Notes: generated by a model from the letters alone, not told the origin. DNA of 64,000 nucleotides from Sporolactobacillus sp. THM7-7 (GCF_004153225.1 NZ_SEMB01000001.1:1-64000), one strand, 5' to 3'; positions 1 to 8,563 are shown, counted from the stretch's first letter. Translations and numbers: made by a program.

Positions 1-160
1 GATTGGTAATTTTTGTTATTTGGTGTGGGCTTTGTTAGTCATACGCTTTTTTAAGTGCTTTTGGATAAAGGGCCAAAAAAATTTCCAATTTCTCGTTTTT
101 AGGGACTTGACATATTACCACTAGGCTTCTCTGTATCTTCGCCGCCGGTCTGATCATGAC

Positions 161-1627
161 TTACTTGCCAACGGCCTGATTGACCGATAATGGCGGCTGA
201 TGCTGAAAAATCTGTCGAGTGCGCTTCCACTGGTTGTAGAGCTCCCGATAATCCAATGCATCATCGGGACGGATCGTTCGATAACGGAAGTCTGCTTCCG
301 CCTCCGTATGCAGCGCTTCATTGCAGGTCATGACGCAGCCGATTATTGAAGCATGCGGATAACCATCCCGCAGTAAAATATCCTTTTCCATCAGACTCGA
401 TACGAATGTGCCGAGCACCTGACTCTGAAAACCGCCTCCGCATCCCCATATCCGCGCCTCCTGCTGCCCGGTTATCTCAGCTAAGGTATCAAAATTCGTT
501 TTAATCGTGCAGGCAATATCCCATAAAGCCGCCCACATAAAATGAGTGCGGTTTAACTGATGCGAAATCGGTGTTTGAATCATAAAACCGCCGTAAGTCA
601 GCGGATGCTTTTCAATCGCTAGCATCGAGCCGAGAGAAGCCAAACAATGAGGCTTACTCAATCCCGCCATGTCGTGCTCAATCGTTTCATAACTTTCATC
701 AGGATAAAAAATATTTTTCAGTCTTTGATAGTTTAACCCTGTGACACTTGAATTGGATTCAAACAACCATTGGTTTTTTTCGACGTGGCCATTCGTCCAG
801 CTGCCATAGACCGAATCGACGATAAATCGGTCCATGACTTTCACAATCGGCGTTGTGGTCCCGGAAACAATAATAAAATCATTAACCCCCGGTTGTGTAC
901 TTTTGATCGCCATCTGTGTATCGGCGCCACCGACAATAACGACAGCTTCATTCGGCAAGCCCATCTCTGCCGCGATCGTTTTCCGGATGCGGCCGGCCAC
1001 AGTTCCTGATCGAACGACTTTTGGGAGAAGCTGTTGATCCATCTGATAGATGTCGCAGCATTTTTCCGACCACCGTCCGTTTTTCACATCGTATAATAAT
1101 GTTTCGGTCGCCTGGGACGGCTCAAAAACGAGCTCGCCGCTGAGCATATAGGTCATCCATTCACTGATGCTGGTGAAAGATAGCAAGCGTTTCCAATACT
1201 CCGGCTGCTTTTCCCTCGTGGCCACCAGTTTTAAAGCAGAAAATAACGCCGTCGGATGCCGCCCGGTTATTTTCAGGACGGTTTGCGCCTCCCCATCCTG
1301 TTTTTCCCACGCAAGCCCGCGATTATCGATGTTCGGGAGACCAAGGTACGGCTTGCCACTCCGATCGATCAAAACGATGCCTTCCCGCTGGCTCGTGGAC
1401 GTGATCCCTGTAATGTTCAGACCCGGAGCCCTTTGGATGGCTCGTTTCGCCATCTGAACGAGCTGCTTCCACAGCTCATCCGGTGAAAAAATCAGACTGT
1501 CCGCGAAGTCGGGATCCCGTTTATAGGTGATATCTTCGCGAACGACGCATTTTAGACGACCCGAGACGTCAGTCACGGCAACGCGCGCGTTCCCCGTCCC
1601 AATGTCGAAAATCAGATAGCCATTCAT
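161..1627 (-). CDS. FGGY-family carbohydrate kinase (YoaC/LsrK-like)
   Basis: Predicted cytoplasmic ATP-dependent kinase of a sugar, polyol or sugar acid. The 488-residue protein shows the FGGY layout: phosphate-binding DIGTG at residues 8-12, GGADTQ near residue 235 where the family keeps its catalytic aspartate, and a glycine-rich GCGGG near 395 matching the adenosine-binding loop. Segments such as SQREGIVL and MLSGEL recall the autoinducer-2 kinase LsrK as well as B. subtilis YoaC. The ATG has GGGGAGG eight bases upstream. It lies 30 bases after the dehydrogenase gene and is the last gene of the regulator-dehydrogenase-kinase run. The substrate is unknown; I infer from the neighbours a hydroxylated acid or polyol rather than AI-2, because no lsr transporter or processing genes are here. 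Family call is firm, function is not. Confidence 0.85.
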   Translation of the reverse strand: MNGYLIFDIGTGNARVAVTDVSGRLKCVVREDITYKRDPDFADSLIFSPDELWKQLVQMAKRAIQRAPGLNITGITSTSQREGIVLIDRSGKPYLGLPNIDNRGLAWEKQDGEAQTVLKITGRHPTALFSALKLVATREKQPEYWKRLLSFTSISEWMTYMLSGELVFEPSQATETLLYDVKNGRWSEKCCDIYQMDQQLLPKVVRSGTVAGRIRKTIAAEMGLPNEAVVIVGGADTQMAIKSTQPGVNDFIIVSGTTTPIVKVMDRFIVDSVYGSWTNGHVEKNQWLFESNSSVTGLNYQRLKNIFYPDESYETIEHDMAGLSKPHCLASLGSMLAIEKHPLTYGGFMIQTPISHQLNRTHFMWAALWDIACTIKTNFDTLAEITGQQEARIWGCGGGFQSQVLGTFVSSLMEKDILLRDGYPHASIIGCVMTCNEALHTEAEADFRYRTIRPDDALDYRELYNQWKRTRQIFQHQPPLSVNQAVGK

Positions 1628-1657
1628 TCGAAACGCCTCCCCTGTCCGGTTTGCTCC

Positions 1658-2656
1658 TTATTTTTTCAGCAATACGTCTTTATTGGCCAATTGGCGGATC
1701 CGATCGTTTTTTTCAACAAACCATTGTTCCAGCGCCTGATTCATTATCGTGGCATGGTGATCCTCTACTTCATGGGTCGCCCCGGCAATGTGCGGCGTCG
1801 CGAGGACATTGGAGGATTCAATCAGCTTATAATCCCATACATCCGGCGGCTCGTGATAATAAACGTCAAGAATAGCCCCTTTGATCCGTTTCTCTTTAAT
1901 AACGCCCAGCAAAGCTTCTTTATCAACGACGACCGCTCTCGACGTATTGACAAAAATCGTTTCCTCAGACATTAAATCCATCAGATCCTGATTAATCATC
2001 CCTTTTGTCTGTTCCGTCACGGGCAAATGGATCGACACGATGTCGCTCGTCCGAAACACGTCTTCGAGCGACTTTTTAACATACTCTTTGTCATAATCGG
2101 TGACGTAGGGATCGTAGAACTGCACGTTGCACGGAAAATGCCTGATGATCCGGGCGATTGTCTGGCCGACCGCTCCGAAGCCGACCATCCCGACGGTCTT
2201 TCCGCAAAGTTCGTTGCCTTTAAATTGTAAATAAGCCGTGTGAGAACCTTTGCTCCATTGCTTCGATTTCAGCCATTCCGTGCCTTGGAACGTATGGCGC
2301 ATGAAAGTGATGACGTTGGCCATCCACAGCTCGGCAACAGCTTGAGCGTTCCTCGCCGGCGTGTGAAAAACCGGTATGCCCTTCCTGCTCGCCTCGGACA
2401 CGTCGACATTGGATGGCGTACCCCGGCAGACGCCGATGAAAGCGAGCGGATGACTGTCGATCACTTTCTTTGTCACCCGATCATGCTCCGTAATGAGTGC
2501 TTCAGCCTTCGTATCTTTCAATAGGGCAATCAGTTCATCTTCACTGTAAGGTCTCTGATGCACTTTCCAAGATTGATAGACTAGTTCCGCTCCTATTTTT
2601 TCTGCCAGTGTTTGCCGAGCCTCTTGATTATAGGGAGCCGTTAACAATATTTTCAT
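1658..2656 (-). CDS. D-isomer 2-hydroxyacid dehydrogenase (YoaD-like)
   Basis: Predicted NAD(P)-dependent oxidoreductase acting on a 2-hydroxy acid or 2-keto acid. The 332 residues are full length for the D-3-phosphoglycerate dehydrogenase-like family without a C-terminal ACT domain. The dinucleotide-binding GFGAVG lies near residue 160, the substrate arginine in NTSRAVVVD near 235, and the catalytic histidine in TPHIAGATHE near 287. Start ATG is supported by GGAGGG ten bases upstream. It sits between a SorC regulator and an FGGY kinase, an arrangement like the yoaD-yoaC pair of B. subtilis, suggesting a short pathway that oxidises or reduces the same compound the kinase phosphorylates. A cre-like site lies 26 bases upstream of the start. 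Substrate unknown. Confidence 0.85.
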   Translation of the reverse strand: MKILLTAPYNQEARQTLAEKIGAELVYQSWKVHQRPYSEDELIALLKDTKAEALITEHDRVTKKVIDSHPLAFIGVCRGTPSNVDVSEASRKGIPVFHTPARNAQAVAELWMANVITFMRHTFQGTEWLKSKQWSKGSHTAYLQFKGNELCGKTVGMVGFGAVGQTIARIIRHFPCNVQFYDPYVTDYDKEYVKKSLEDVFRTSDIVSIHLPVTEQTKGMINQDLMDLMSEETIFVNTSRAVVVDKEALLGVIKEKRIKGAILDVYYHEPPDVWDYKLIESSNVLATPHIAGATHEVEDHHATIMNQALEQWFVEKNDRIRQLANKDVLLKK

Positions 2657-2681
2657 CGTCTGTGATCCCTCCAGATATTTT

Positions 2682-2695
2682 TTTAAACGCTTACA
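2682..2695 (-). promoter_or_regulatory. cre-like CcpA site upstream of dehydrogenase-kinase genes
   Basis: On the minus strand the site reads TGTAAGCGTTTAAA, matching 13 of 14 positions of the CcpA consensus TGWAANCGNTNWCA. It lies between the SorC regulator gene and the dehydrogenase, so carbon catabolite repression of the downstream pair is likely. Confidence 0.6.
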
Positions 2696-2731
2696 ACTTT
2701 TTATGACAGAGAGACGACGTCTCCGTCATCC

Positions 2732-3673
2732 TCACAGGAGCAATGCTCTGGCCGTTTCTCCGTCCGTGATGAGTACATTAATAATCCCGCCGGCAAGAGC
2801 GCCCCGGATCGCTTCTCTCTTGAACAAACCGTAGGCGATGCCGATTCGCATCGGAATGTTCATAAAGTCTTCTTCGGTTGCGCCAATGACCCGTTCGCTG
2901 AGCGAAGGAAACGAGAATTGGCCTTTTGCATTGAAAAAATGAAAAATGACATCGCCGACGCCGTATTTTTTCAATTCAGCGCTCGTTAATTCCGGAACCA
3001 TTTTCGATTCCAGAATCGTCGAATGCTCTCCCGTGTCGCCAATACCAACAATCGCCACATCCACCTGCCGAATCGATTCAAAGGCACGGCGAATGGTCTG
3101 GTTTTTTAAGAAAAGCGGTTTGTCTTCCGGATCGACAATCGCCGGAGCGGGAAGAAAACACGTGGCGGATCCCAGCCCCTGTGCCCATGTTTGAATGTTG
3201 GCCGCCGCGGGAAAAACGGTTTCTTTTTCGCCGGAGCTGCCGGATAATTGGACAATCTGTAGATGGGGTCTCGAGTCGGCGAGATGCATCGACTGTCCAA
3301 CGGAAAAAAGCGTTCGGCCCCACCCCAAACCGATCGATCCCGAAAACGGAAGGACCGTATTTAAATACTGACAGGCGAAACTGTCGAACCGCTGCATGTT
3401 TCCTCCCCTGTCGGCGAAAATAACGCAGTCCTTTAATGGGTAAGCACGAGCCAGTTTCCTCTCCAAGTGAGCCTCTCTGAGATGATCCACCGGTGAATCA
3501 ATCTGAAAACGGATAATTCCGGCTTCGCGAGCTTCATTGAGGAACCGGGCGACCGATGATCGGCCGATCTGCAGCTGTTTTGCGATCTCCTGCTGATTCA
3601 ATCCAAGAACATAGTACATCCTTGCCACTTGTTCCAGAAAAGCCTTTTTGGACATTTGTTCATTTTTAAACAT
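2732..3673 (-). CDS. SorC-family transcriptional regulator
   Basis: Predicted effector-responsive DNA-binding regulator. The 313 residues have an N-terminal helix-turn-helix (about residues 22-50, LNQQEIAKQLQIGRSSVARF) followed by a sugar-binding domain of the SorC/DeoR(Bacillus)/CggR/LsrR type, with the typical IGLGWGRTLF and VGIGDTG phosphate-loop segments near 115 and 210. Start ATG has AAGGAGG nine bases upstream. It is the first gene of the minus-strand operon with the dehydrogenase and kinase, and divergent from the MFS permease. Repeated 14-bp palindromic motifs cover its own start codon and the divergent region, so autoregulation and control of the permease are likely. The inducer is probably the phosphorylated product of the kinase (inference from family). 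Confidence 0.85.
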   Translation of the reverse strand: MFKNEQMSKKAFLEQVARMYYVLGLNQQEIAKQLQIGRSSVARFLNEAREAGIIRFQIDSPVDHLREAHLERKLARAYPLKDCVIFADRGGNMQRFDSFACQYLNTVLPFSGSIGLGWGRTLFSVGQSMHLADSRPHLQIVQLSGSSGEKETVFPAAANIQTWAQGLGSATCFLPAPAIVDPEDKPLFLKNQTIRRAFESIRQVDVAIVGIGDTGEHSTILESKMVPELTSAELKKYGVGDVIFHFFNAKGQFSFPSLSERVIGATEEDFMNIPMRIGIAYGLFKREAIRGALAGGIINVLITDGETARALLL

Positions 3674-3680
3674 ATGCTCA
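3649..3680. promoter_or_regulatory. Tandem SorC operator candidates O1 and O2
   Basis: Two 14-bp motifs, TGGACATTTGTTCA (3649-3662) and TAAACATATGCTCA (3667-3680), lie 18 bp apart centre to centre and overlap the regulator's start codon. They fit the near-palindrome TGRACATTTGYTCA found again upstream. Binding here would block the regulator's own expression. Confidence 0.55.
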
Positions 3681-3795
3681 ATCCTCCTTCATTATATTTG
3701 AATCGAATTGTTTTGTAAACCCTTTCTTTTATTTCTTGTTTTAAAAAATGAACGCTTGATTTTTTCAGCCCCGCTTGCTAAAATCAATATGTCTT

Positions 3796-3828
3796 TGGAC
3801 ATTATATCATTTTTTGAACATTTGCTCA
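3796..3828. promoter_or_regulatory. Tandem SorC operator candidates O3 and O4
   Basis: TGGACATTATATCA (3796-3809) and the best palindrome TGAACATTTGCTCA (3815-3828), 19 bp apart. A further one-sided copy, ACATTTGCTCA, lies at 3952-3962. All sit in the 395-bp divergent gap between the regulator and the permease. Confidence 0.55.
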
Positions 3829-4068
3829 TACCATTTTTGTGAAGAAAGTATGATAAAAGAAAACTAGGCAATCGAAGACTGAGTCGACGGCTGAATGTCA
3901 GTTCCTGATGCGACAATATTTCGTTGAAAAGGGATATTGTTGGTTTGCACGACATTTGCTCAATTTCCACGGGCGACCGGGAGATGAGGCATTGGCTGCG
4001 CCTGGTGGACGCTGCTTCAATCCGCCGGAATTTGAAACTTTCATCAAGTAAAAAAGGAGTGAAAACAA

Positions 4069-5340
4069 ATGAAAACGCTTCCTATCGCCAATTTGCTTGA
4101 TAAGGCCGGTTTACCGAAAGCGCTGTTCTGGGGCTATGCCGGTATTTTAATTTTCATGATGGGGGACGGCCTTGAGCAGGGGTGGCTCAGCCCGTACTTA
4201 ATCGACAACGGCCTGTCGATCGAACAATCGGCGACGCTCTTCACCGTATACGGCGTAACGATCGCTCTTTCGTCCTGGCTTTCGGGCGTATTCGCCGAAA
4301 CATATGGCATTCGAAAAGCGATGGTGACCGGACTTGTCCTGTATCTCCTCGGAATCATTGGTTTCGTCGGCATCGGCATGACCCAATTTTCCTTTCCAGC
4401 CATGCTGCTGACTTATGCGTTCAAAGGATTCGGTTATCCTCTGTTTGCTTATTCCTTTTTAGTGTGGATCGCCTATGTCAGTCCAAAGAAAAAATTGGGC
4501 GCGGCTGTCGGTTGGTTCTGGTTCTTTTTTACCGGGGGCCTTAACGTGCTTGGCGCGTACTATTCGATCTGGGCGATCGAACACCTAGGACACATCAATA
4601 CATTATGGAGTGGGATCATCTGGGTGCTGATCGGCGCCTTCTTCGCACTGATTCTAAACAAAGCAAAATTCCAAAACCATCCCTCTTCATCAAAAAGCCA
4701 TTTTCAAGACTTAATCAAGGGATTGACGATCGTTAAAACAGAGCCGAAAGTACTGCTTGGAGGCATCGTCCGAACGATTAATACGACGGCGCAGTTCGCC
4801 TTTCCGGTTTTCCTTCCGACGCATATGGAACAATTCGGCATCTCAACCACCGACTGGCTGCAAATCTGGGGCATCATTTTCACAAGCAATATTCTTTTTA
4901 ATCTGCTTTTCGGAATGATCGGCGATCGGATCGGGTGGCAGAGGACCATTCTGTGGTTCGGGGGCGTAGGCTGTACGGTGACGACGCTGCTGCTGTATTA
5001 CTCTCCTCAACTATTTGGAGAGAATCTGTGGCTCATCCAAATCGCCGGCATCCTATGGGGAGCGACGCTGGCGGGCTATGTTCCACTCTCCGCTCTGATG
5101 CCTTCGCTCGTCAGCCAGGATAAAGGCGCGGCCATCTCGATTCTGAACCTGGGAGCCGGTCTGCCCGTGTTCGTCGGACCGGCCATCGTCGGCCTTTTTA
5201 TCGGATGGCTGGGAGCAACCGGCGTCGTCTGGATCCTGGCAGCGCTCTTTTTAGTCAGCTCGATTTTAACGGCATTCATCACGCTGCCGGAGGGTGAAAA
5301 CGCTATAAAAACCGACGTATCTGCAATAAAAGAAAACTGA
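4069..5340 (+). CDS. MFS permease (RbtT/DalT/CsbX-like)
   Basis: Predicted 12-helix plasma-membrane symporter of 423 residues that imports the substrate of the adjacent kinase and dehydrogenase. The sequence is almost entirely hydrophobic segments, with a motif between helices 2 and 3 (SGVFAETYGIRKAM) and a cytosolic loop near residues 205-225. The early GDGLEQGWLSPYL segment is like that of the polyol/alpha-ketoglutarate permease group (CsbX, YoaB). Start ATG has AAAGGAG eight bases upstream. It is transcribed divergently from the SorC-dehydrogenase-kinase operon across shared operators, and is followed by a long-loop terminator. The substrate is inferred only from context. Confidence 0.8.
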   Translation: MKTLPIANLLDKAGLPKALFWGYAGILIFMMGDGLEQGWLSPYLIDNGLSIEQSATLFTVYGVTIALSSWLSGVFAETYGIRKAMVTGLVLYLLGIIGFVGIGMTQFSFPAMLLTYAFKGFGYPLFAYSFLVWIAYVSPKKKLGAAVGWFWFFFTGGLNVLGAYYSIWAIEHLGHINTLWSGIIWVLIGAFFALILNKAKFQNHPSSSKSHFQDLIKGLTIVKTEPKVLLGGIVRTINTTAQFAFPVFLPTHMEQFGISTTDWLQIWGIIFTSNILFNLLFGMIGDRIGWQRTILWFGGVGCTVTTLLLYYSPQLFGENLWLIQIAGILWGATLAGYVPLSALMPSLVSQDKGAAISILNLGAGLPVFVGPAIVGLFIGWLGATGVVWILAALFLVSSILTAFITLPEGENAIKTDVSAIKEN

Positions 5341-5385
5341 CCTTTCTCGATGTTTCGTCGGTGATAAAATACCGAATTTAAAAAC

Positions 5386-5451
5386 AACGCACCTCAAAAA
5401 CGGCTATTCGGAGATTAAATCTTCCGGACACCCACCTTTAAGAGGTGCGTT
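5386..5451 (+). terminator. Terminator after MFS permease
   Basis: Perfect 10-bp arms AACGCACCTC (5386-5395) and GAGGTGCGTT (5442-5451) followed by a T run to 5456. The 46-nt loop contains a small inner stem (CGGAGA with TCTTCCG). Confidence 0.65.
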
Positions 5452-5507
5452 TTTTATTCATCGACTCACTTTTTGTTGAAAGATATTTACTCAAAAAAGA
5501 CCAGGAT

Positions 5508-5687
5508 ATCAGTCCTCAGCTCGATTTTTCAGTCCTCAAACCAGCTTATCAGTCGTCAGAGCAAAGTATCGGTCCTCAGCTCAACTTATCAGTCGTCAGA
5601 TCGACCAATCAGTCTCCAGTCCAATATATCCGTTTTCAGATCAACTTTTCAGTCTTCCATTCATAAATCCGGTCTCCAGTTCAGCAA
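5508..5687. repeat. Tandem array 1: nine 20-bp units
   Basis: Nine consecutive units of exactly 20 bp with core (A/T)TCAGTC(C/G)TCAG. Units start at 5508, 5528, 5548, 5568, 5588, 5608, 5628, 5648 and 5668. The first nine to twelve bases of the unit are conserved and the last eight are variable. The array lies between two convergent genes (permease and ribokinase). There is no spacer architecture, so it is not a CRISPR. Confidence 0.85.
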
Positions 5688-5752
5688 TCAAACGATAAGT
5701 CTGTTTTAATAGCCCTCGAACAGTAAGAAAATACACCTTCCATAGAGGAAAA

Positions 5753-6655
5753 TTACGCTTCGTTTGCTTTTTCGTCCGCCAGCATCCGTTCGACTGCTTC
5801 GCGATACGGCATACCGCCCTGTGCCCCGACCTTTGTCACCGACAACCCCGCGGCTGCATTAGCGAAGCGCACGCTGTCCCGGATCGATCGGCCTTCGGAA
5901 ACAGCAACCGCGAAAGCGCCGTTGAATGTATCTCCGGCTCCGGTCGTATCCGCCGCCTGTACGGGATAGGCGGACACTCTCCGAATTTGTTCCCCATCAA
6001 AATAGATGGTACCCCGTTCGCCCATAGTCACAATCAGCTGATTTGGATACCGCTCTGCCGCCTGACAGATGTCTGCGTCTGGGAACAGCACAGCCGCTTC
6101 ATGTTCGTTCGGCGTGACATAGTCAATCTGAGCCAAAAGATCGGGGCCGATTTTTTCAACCGGAGCCGGATTGAGTATGACTGGGACGCCAACCCGGCGG
6201 CACAGCTGGATGGTATCAATCACCGAGGCCATGGGGATTTCGTGCTGAAGCAATACAATGTCCGAAGACTTCAGAACCGAACGCGATTCGTCGATCACTT
6301 CCTGCTTGACAAGGCTATTAGCCCCTGGGACCACGATAATGCTGTTATCTCCCTCGGCTACGGTAATGTGCGCTGTCCCGCTGGATACTCCGCGGCAGAG
6401 CTTGATACAGGAGACATCAACACGGTTTGCCTGCAAATTTTTCAGAATCTGCTTACCGTACAAATCGTCGCCGACACAGCCGATCATGCAAACCTCCCCG
6501 CCCAGTCTCGACGCGGCGACCGCTTGATTGGCGCCCTTGCCTCCAGGGGACACTGTTAATGATTTTCCGATGATCGTTTCCCCGGCAGCCGGTCTTCGGT
6601 CGGCTTCCGTAATCAGGTCGATGGAGCAGCTGCCGACCACTGCAATTTTTACCAT
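5753..6655 (-). CDS. rbsK: Ribokinase
   Basis: Predicted PfkB-family sugar kinase, most like ribokinase (D-ribose + ATP to ribose 5-phosphate). The 300 residues are of normal length. The N-terminal substrate motif SPGGKGANQAVA is at residues 35-46, and the C-terminal catalytic signature DTTGAGDTFNGAFA lies near 240-253 with the catalytic aspartate in GAGD. Start ATG is preceded by GGAGG at 12 bases, which is somewhat far. No rbsDACB or pyrimidine-nucleoside genes are near, so the source of ribose is unclear. A cre-like site 23 bases upstream suggests catabolite repression. Confidence 0.87.
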   Translation of the reverse strand: MVKIAVVGSCSIDLITEADRRPAAGETIIGKSLTVSPGGKGANQAVAASRLGGEVCMIGCVGDDLYGKQILKNLQANRVDVSCIKLCRGVSSGTAHITVAEGDNSIIVVPGANSLVKQEVIDESRSVLKSSDIVLLQHEIPMASVIDTIQLCRRVGVPVILNPAPVEKIGPDLLAQIDYVTPNEHEAAVLFPDADICQAAERYPNQLIVTMGERGTIYFDGEQIRRVSAYPVQAADTTGAGDTFNGAFAVAVSEGRSIRDSVRFANAAAGLSVTKVGAQGGMPYREAVERMLADEKANEA

Positions 6656-6677
6656 ATACGCAACCCGCCTCCATTTA

Positions 6678-6691
6678 AGTTAGCGCTTACA
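6678..6691 (-). promoter_or_regulatory. cre-like CcpA site upstream of ribokinase
   Basis: Minus-strand TGTAAGCGCTAACT matches 13 of 14 positions of the cre consensus and lies in the 64-bp gap between the Nudix gene and the ribokinase start. Confidence 0.6.
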
Positions 6692-6719
6692 AAAAATGTT
6701 TTTCCACTATTTTATGGCT

Positions 6720-7181
6720 TCATCCTTGCGCCTTGCATTCCTGATACGCCTTCAGAATACGCCTCTGACTGCCAACCATATGATCTGGAAGCTTGTCGAT
6801 ATCAAAGAAACGCAGATCCAGCGTCTCTTCAGCATCCCGCTCCGGTGTCCCCTGATACGTGTCACAAACATACGCACACGTTACCGCATAAAATTCATCC
6901 CCGTTGTCTGCAATAACATGGTTGGCTTCCCCGGAGAAGACGTGAAAAAGCCGGACATCGCAAACCGTCAGATGTGTCTCCTCATACACTTCCCGCTTCA
7001 GCGTTTCTTCGCACGACTCCCCTAGCTCCATCAGTCCGCCGGGCAGTCCCCAGCGCCTACTTCGCTCCTTTCTCTGCTGCAGCAGTACCCTTCCTTCTCG
7101 ATCCAGCAGGATGCCGACACAGCCGACGAGGATCACAGGCATCAGACCGACTTTTGCCCTTAACTTCTGAATGTAACCCAT
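6720..7181 (-). CDS. Nudix hydrolase
   Basis: Predicted Mg2+-dependent pyrophosphohydrolase of 153 residues. The Nudix box runs GLMELGESCEETLKREVYEE (about residues 49-68) and continues THL, keeping all invariant residues of GX5EX7REUXEEXGU except the last glycine, which is threonine. An upstream WGLPGG segment is also typical. Start ATG has AAGGAG eight bases upstream. Likely substrates are nucleotide derivatives, but this family cannot be assigned by sequence alone. It is flanked by a HAD phosphatase and a ribokinase on the same strand, so a role in nucleotide or sugar-phosphate housekeeping is plausible. Confidence 0.85.
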   Translation of the reverse strand: MGYIQKLRAKVGLMPVILVGCVGILLDREGRVLLQQRKERSRRWGLPGGLMELGESCEETLKREVYEETHLTVCDVRLFHVFSGEANHVIADNGDEFYAVTCAYVCDTYQGTPERDAEETLDLRFFDIDKLPDHMVGSQRRILKAYQECKAQG

Positions 7182-7301
7182 GGAAACGCTCCTTCATGAT
7201 AATAGCTCTATTCATGGATTTTGCTGGTTCACGCGACATGCACTTGCCTTCCACGTGCCCCCGGCAATCGCTTTTTAAAACGCTGCAGAAGCGTTGTTGC
7301 T

Positions 7302-7976
7302 TCATTCTCTATTTTTCAGCGAACGGTCCATTAACAGATCCCCCAGCTCGAATCGATCGTCCGCCACGTAGGTCGGTTCAGCGCACCGAATCTCCTCTAT
7401 GGAGCCGTATCCATAGGTGACGCCGATCGAATCGATACCTGACTCTTTCGCCCCGATGATATCGTGCTTCCGATCACCGACCATGACAAATTGATCCGGA
7501 TCGCGGTTCTGGTAATGGTTCAATATGTACTGTATGATTTCCGCTTTCGCACTCCGCGTCCCATCCAGATTGCTGCCGACAATCGCGTCAAAATAGCCGT
7601 CGATCCGGAAATGAGTCAAGATCCGTTCAGAAAAAACGGTCGGTTTCGACGTCGCGACGATCAAGGTATGCCTAGCATCCTTTAACGATTGCAGCAGGTT
7701 GGGAACATCCGGATACAATGCATTCTCAAAAAGTCCTTTTTCCTTGAAGCGCTCGCGATAAAACCCAATAGCCTTCCGCGCATCCGCTTCGTTCATCTGA
7801 TAATAAGTCGAAAACGACTCCATCAGCGGCGGCCCGATAAAACATTCCAATCGATCCAGATCCGGTTCGTCAATTCCCATCCGTTTCAGCGCATATTGGA
7901 CTGATTTCGTGATTCCAATTTTCGGATCGGTCAGCGTTCCGTCCAAATCAAACAGGTTCATGGGATAACGCGCCAA
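7302..7976 (-). CDS. HAD-superfamily phosphatase (phosphoglycolate phosphatase-like)
   Basis: Predicted phosphatase of small phosphorylated metabolites. The 224-residue protein has HAD motif I FDLDGTLTD (residues 9-17), motif II ATSKP near 108-112, and motif III/IV GDRKHDIIGAK near 167-177, with a helical cap between motifs I and II (HAD-IA). Start is TTG with GGAGGGG six bases upstream; an in-frame ATG five codons later has no comparable ribosome site. The substrate cannot be set; phosphoglycolate or 5-prime nucleotides are usual guesses. It is followed on the same strand by the Nudix gene at 120 bases. Confidence 0.83.
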   Translation of the reverse strand: MARYPMNLFDLDGTLTDPKIGITKSVQYALKRMGIDEPDLDRLECFIGPPLMESFSTYYQMNEADARKAIGFYRERFKEKGLFENALYPDVPNLLQSLKDARHTLIVATSKPTVFSERILTHFRIDGYFDAIVGSNLDGTRSAKAEIIQYILNHYQNRDPDQFVMVGDRKHDIIGAKESGIDSIGVTYGYGSIEEIRCAEPTYVADDRFELGDLLMDRSLKNRE

Positions 7977-8272
7977 GATTGTCCCCTCCTTTTTGTTTGT
8001 TTCTCCTGAATTATACCGCGATTTTAGAGGAAGAAACAGAGGAAATTTACCCGATCAGAGAAAAAGAGCCGCTGTCTGACAAAGAAACCGCAGCGAGTGA
8101 CAGAAATGATGAACAGTATTCTGGAAAAATCGTCTGTTGGTGGAAAAGAATGATCCGTTATTGAAAAAGATACAAGGAAGACACGAATTGCTCTTTCCTA
8201 TTTTGTAAAATCCGTCTCTTCGTTTATAATTTTAGTGAATGGTTTAAAAACTCATGGTACAGAAATTGGAGT

Positions 8273-8509
8273 GTGGCGAATTTGCTAAATTTTTTAAAAA
8301 TTGCTTTTGCCGTTATCGTATCCGTATTTATTTTGCTCGACTTATTTACCGATTTTGCTGTCCGTCCTCTGCTGTATGTCTCATTTGCCGTGCTATTTTG
8401 CGTTATCGGTATCTTGCAAATTCGGGAACAGAAAAAACGCCTTGCCATGTGGAGTTTTGTCCTGACAGGCTTTTGGACGCTTTCAGTCGTTTTCTCCTTA
8501 TTAACATAA
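8273..8509 (+). CDS. Small two-to-three-helix membrane protein
   Basis: A 78-residue, strongly hydrophobic protein with probable helices at about residues 5-24, 29-47 and 57-76 and a basic loop (REQKKRLA) between the second and third. It resembles YczI-type small Bacillus membrane proteins (DUF3953), whose function I do not know. Start is uncertain: GTG at 8273 has GGAG only two bases upstream, whereas in-frame TTG at 8282 is eleven bases from it. A TATAAT at 8224-8229 is a possible promoter. The gene is isolated on the plus strand between the HAD gene and the convergent alpha/beta hydrolase. Confidence 0.6.
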   Translation: MANLLNFLKIAFAVIVSVFILLDLFTDFAVRPLLYVSFAVLFCVIGILQIREQKKRLAMWSFVLTGFWTLSVVFSLLT

Positions 8510-8563
8510 ATTTTACTCGGTAAACAATGCCACCTCAACTTTGTTTTCTGTTCTATTTTTCGT

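Noticed and set aside
161-1627. Calling the kinase lsrK (AI-2 kinase)
   Set aside because: Similarity segments exist, but no lsr transporter or AI-2 processing genes accompany it and YoaC-like proteins share the same segments.
3692-3970. 92-codon minus-strand frame in the divergent SorC/permease gap
   Set aside because: Covers operator repeats, has low-complexity composition and no ribosome site.
5508-5687. CRISPR array
   Set aside because: Units are contiguous 20-mers with no alternating unique spacers and no cas genes in the window; it is a tandem repeat.
7979-8164. 61-codon plus-strand frame before the small membrane protein
   Set aside because: No ribosome site, overlaps the HAD gene start region and has no family resemblance.
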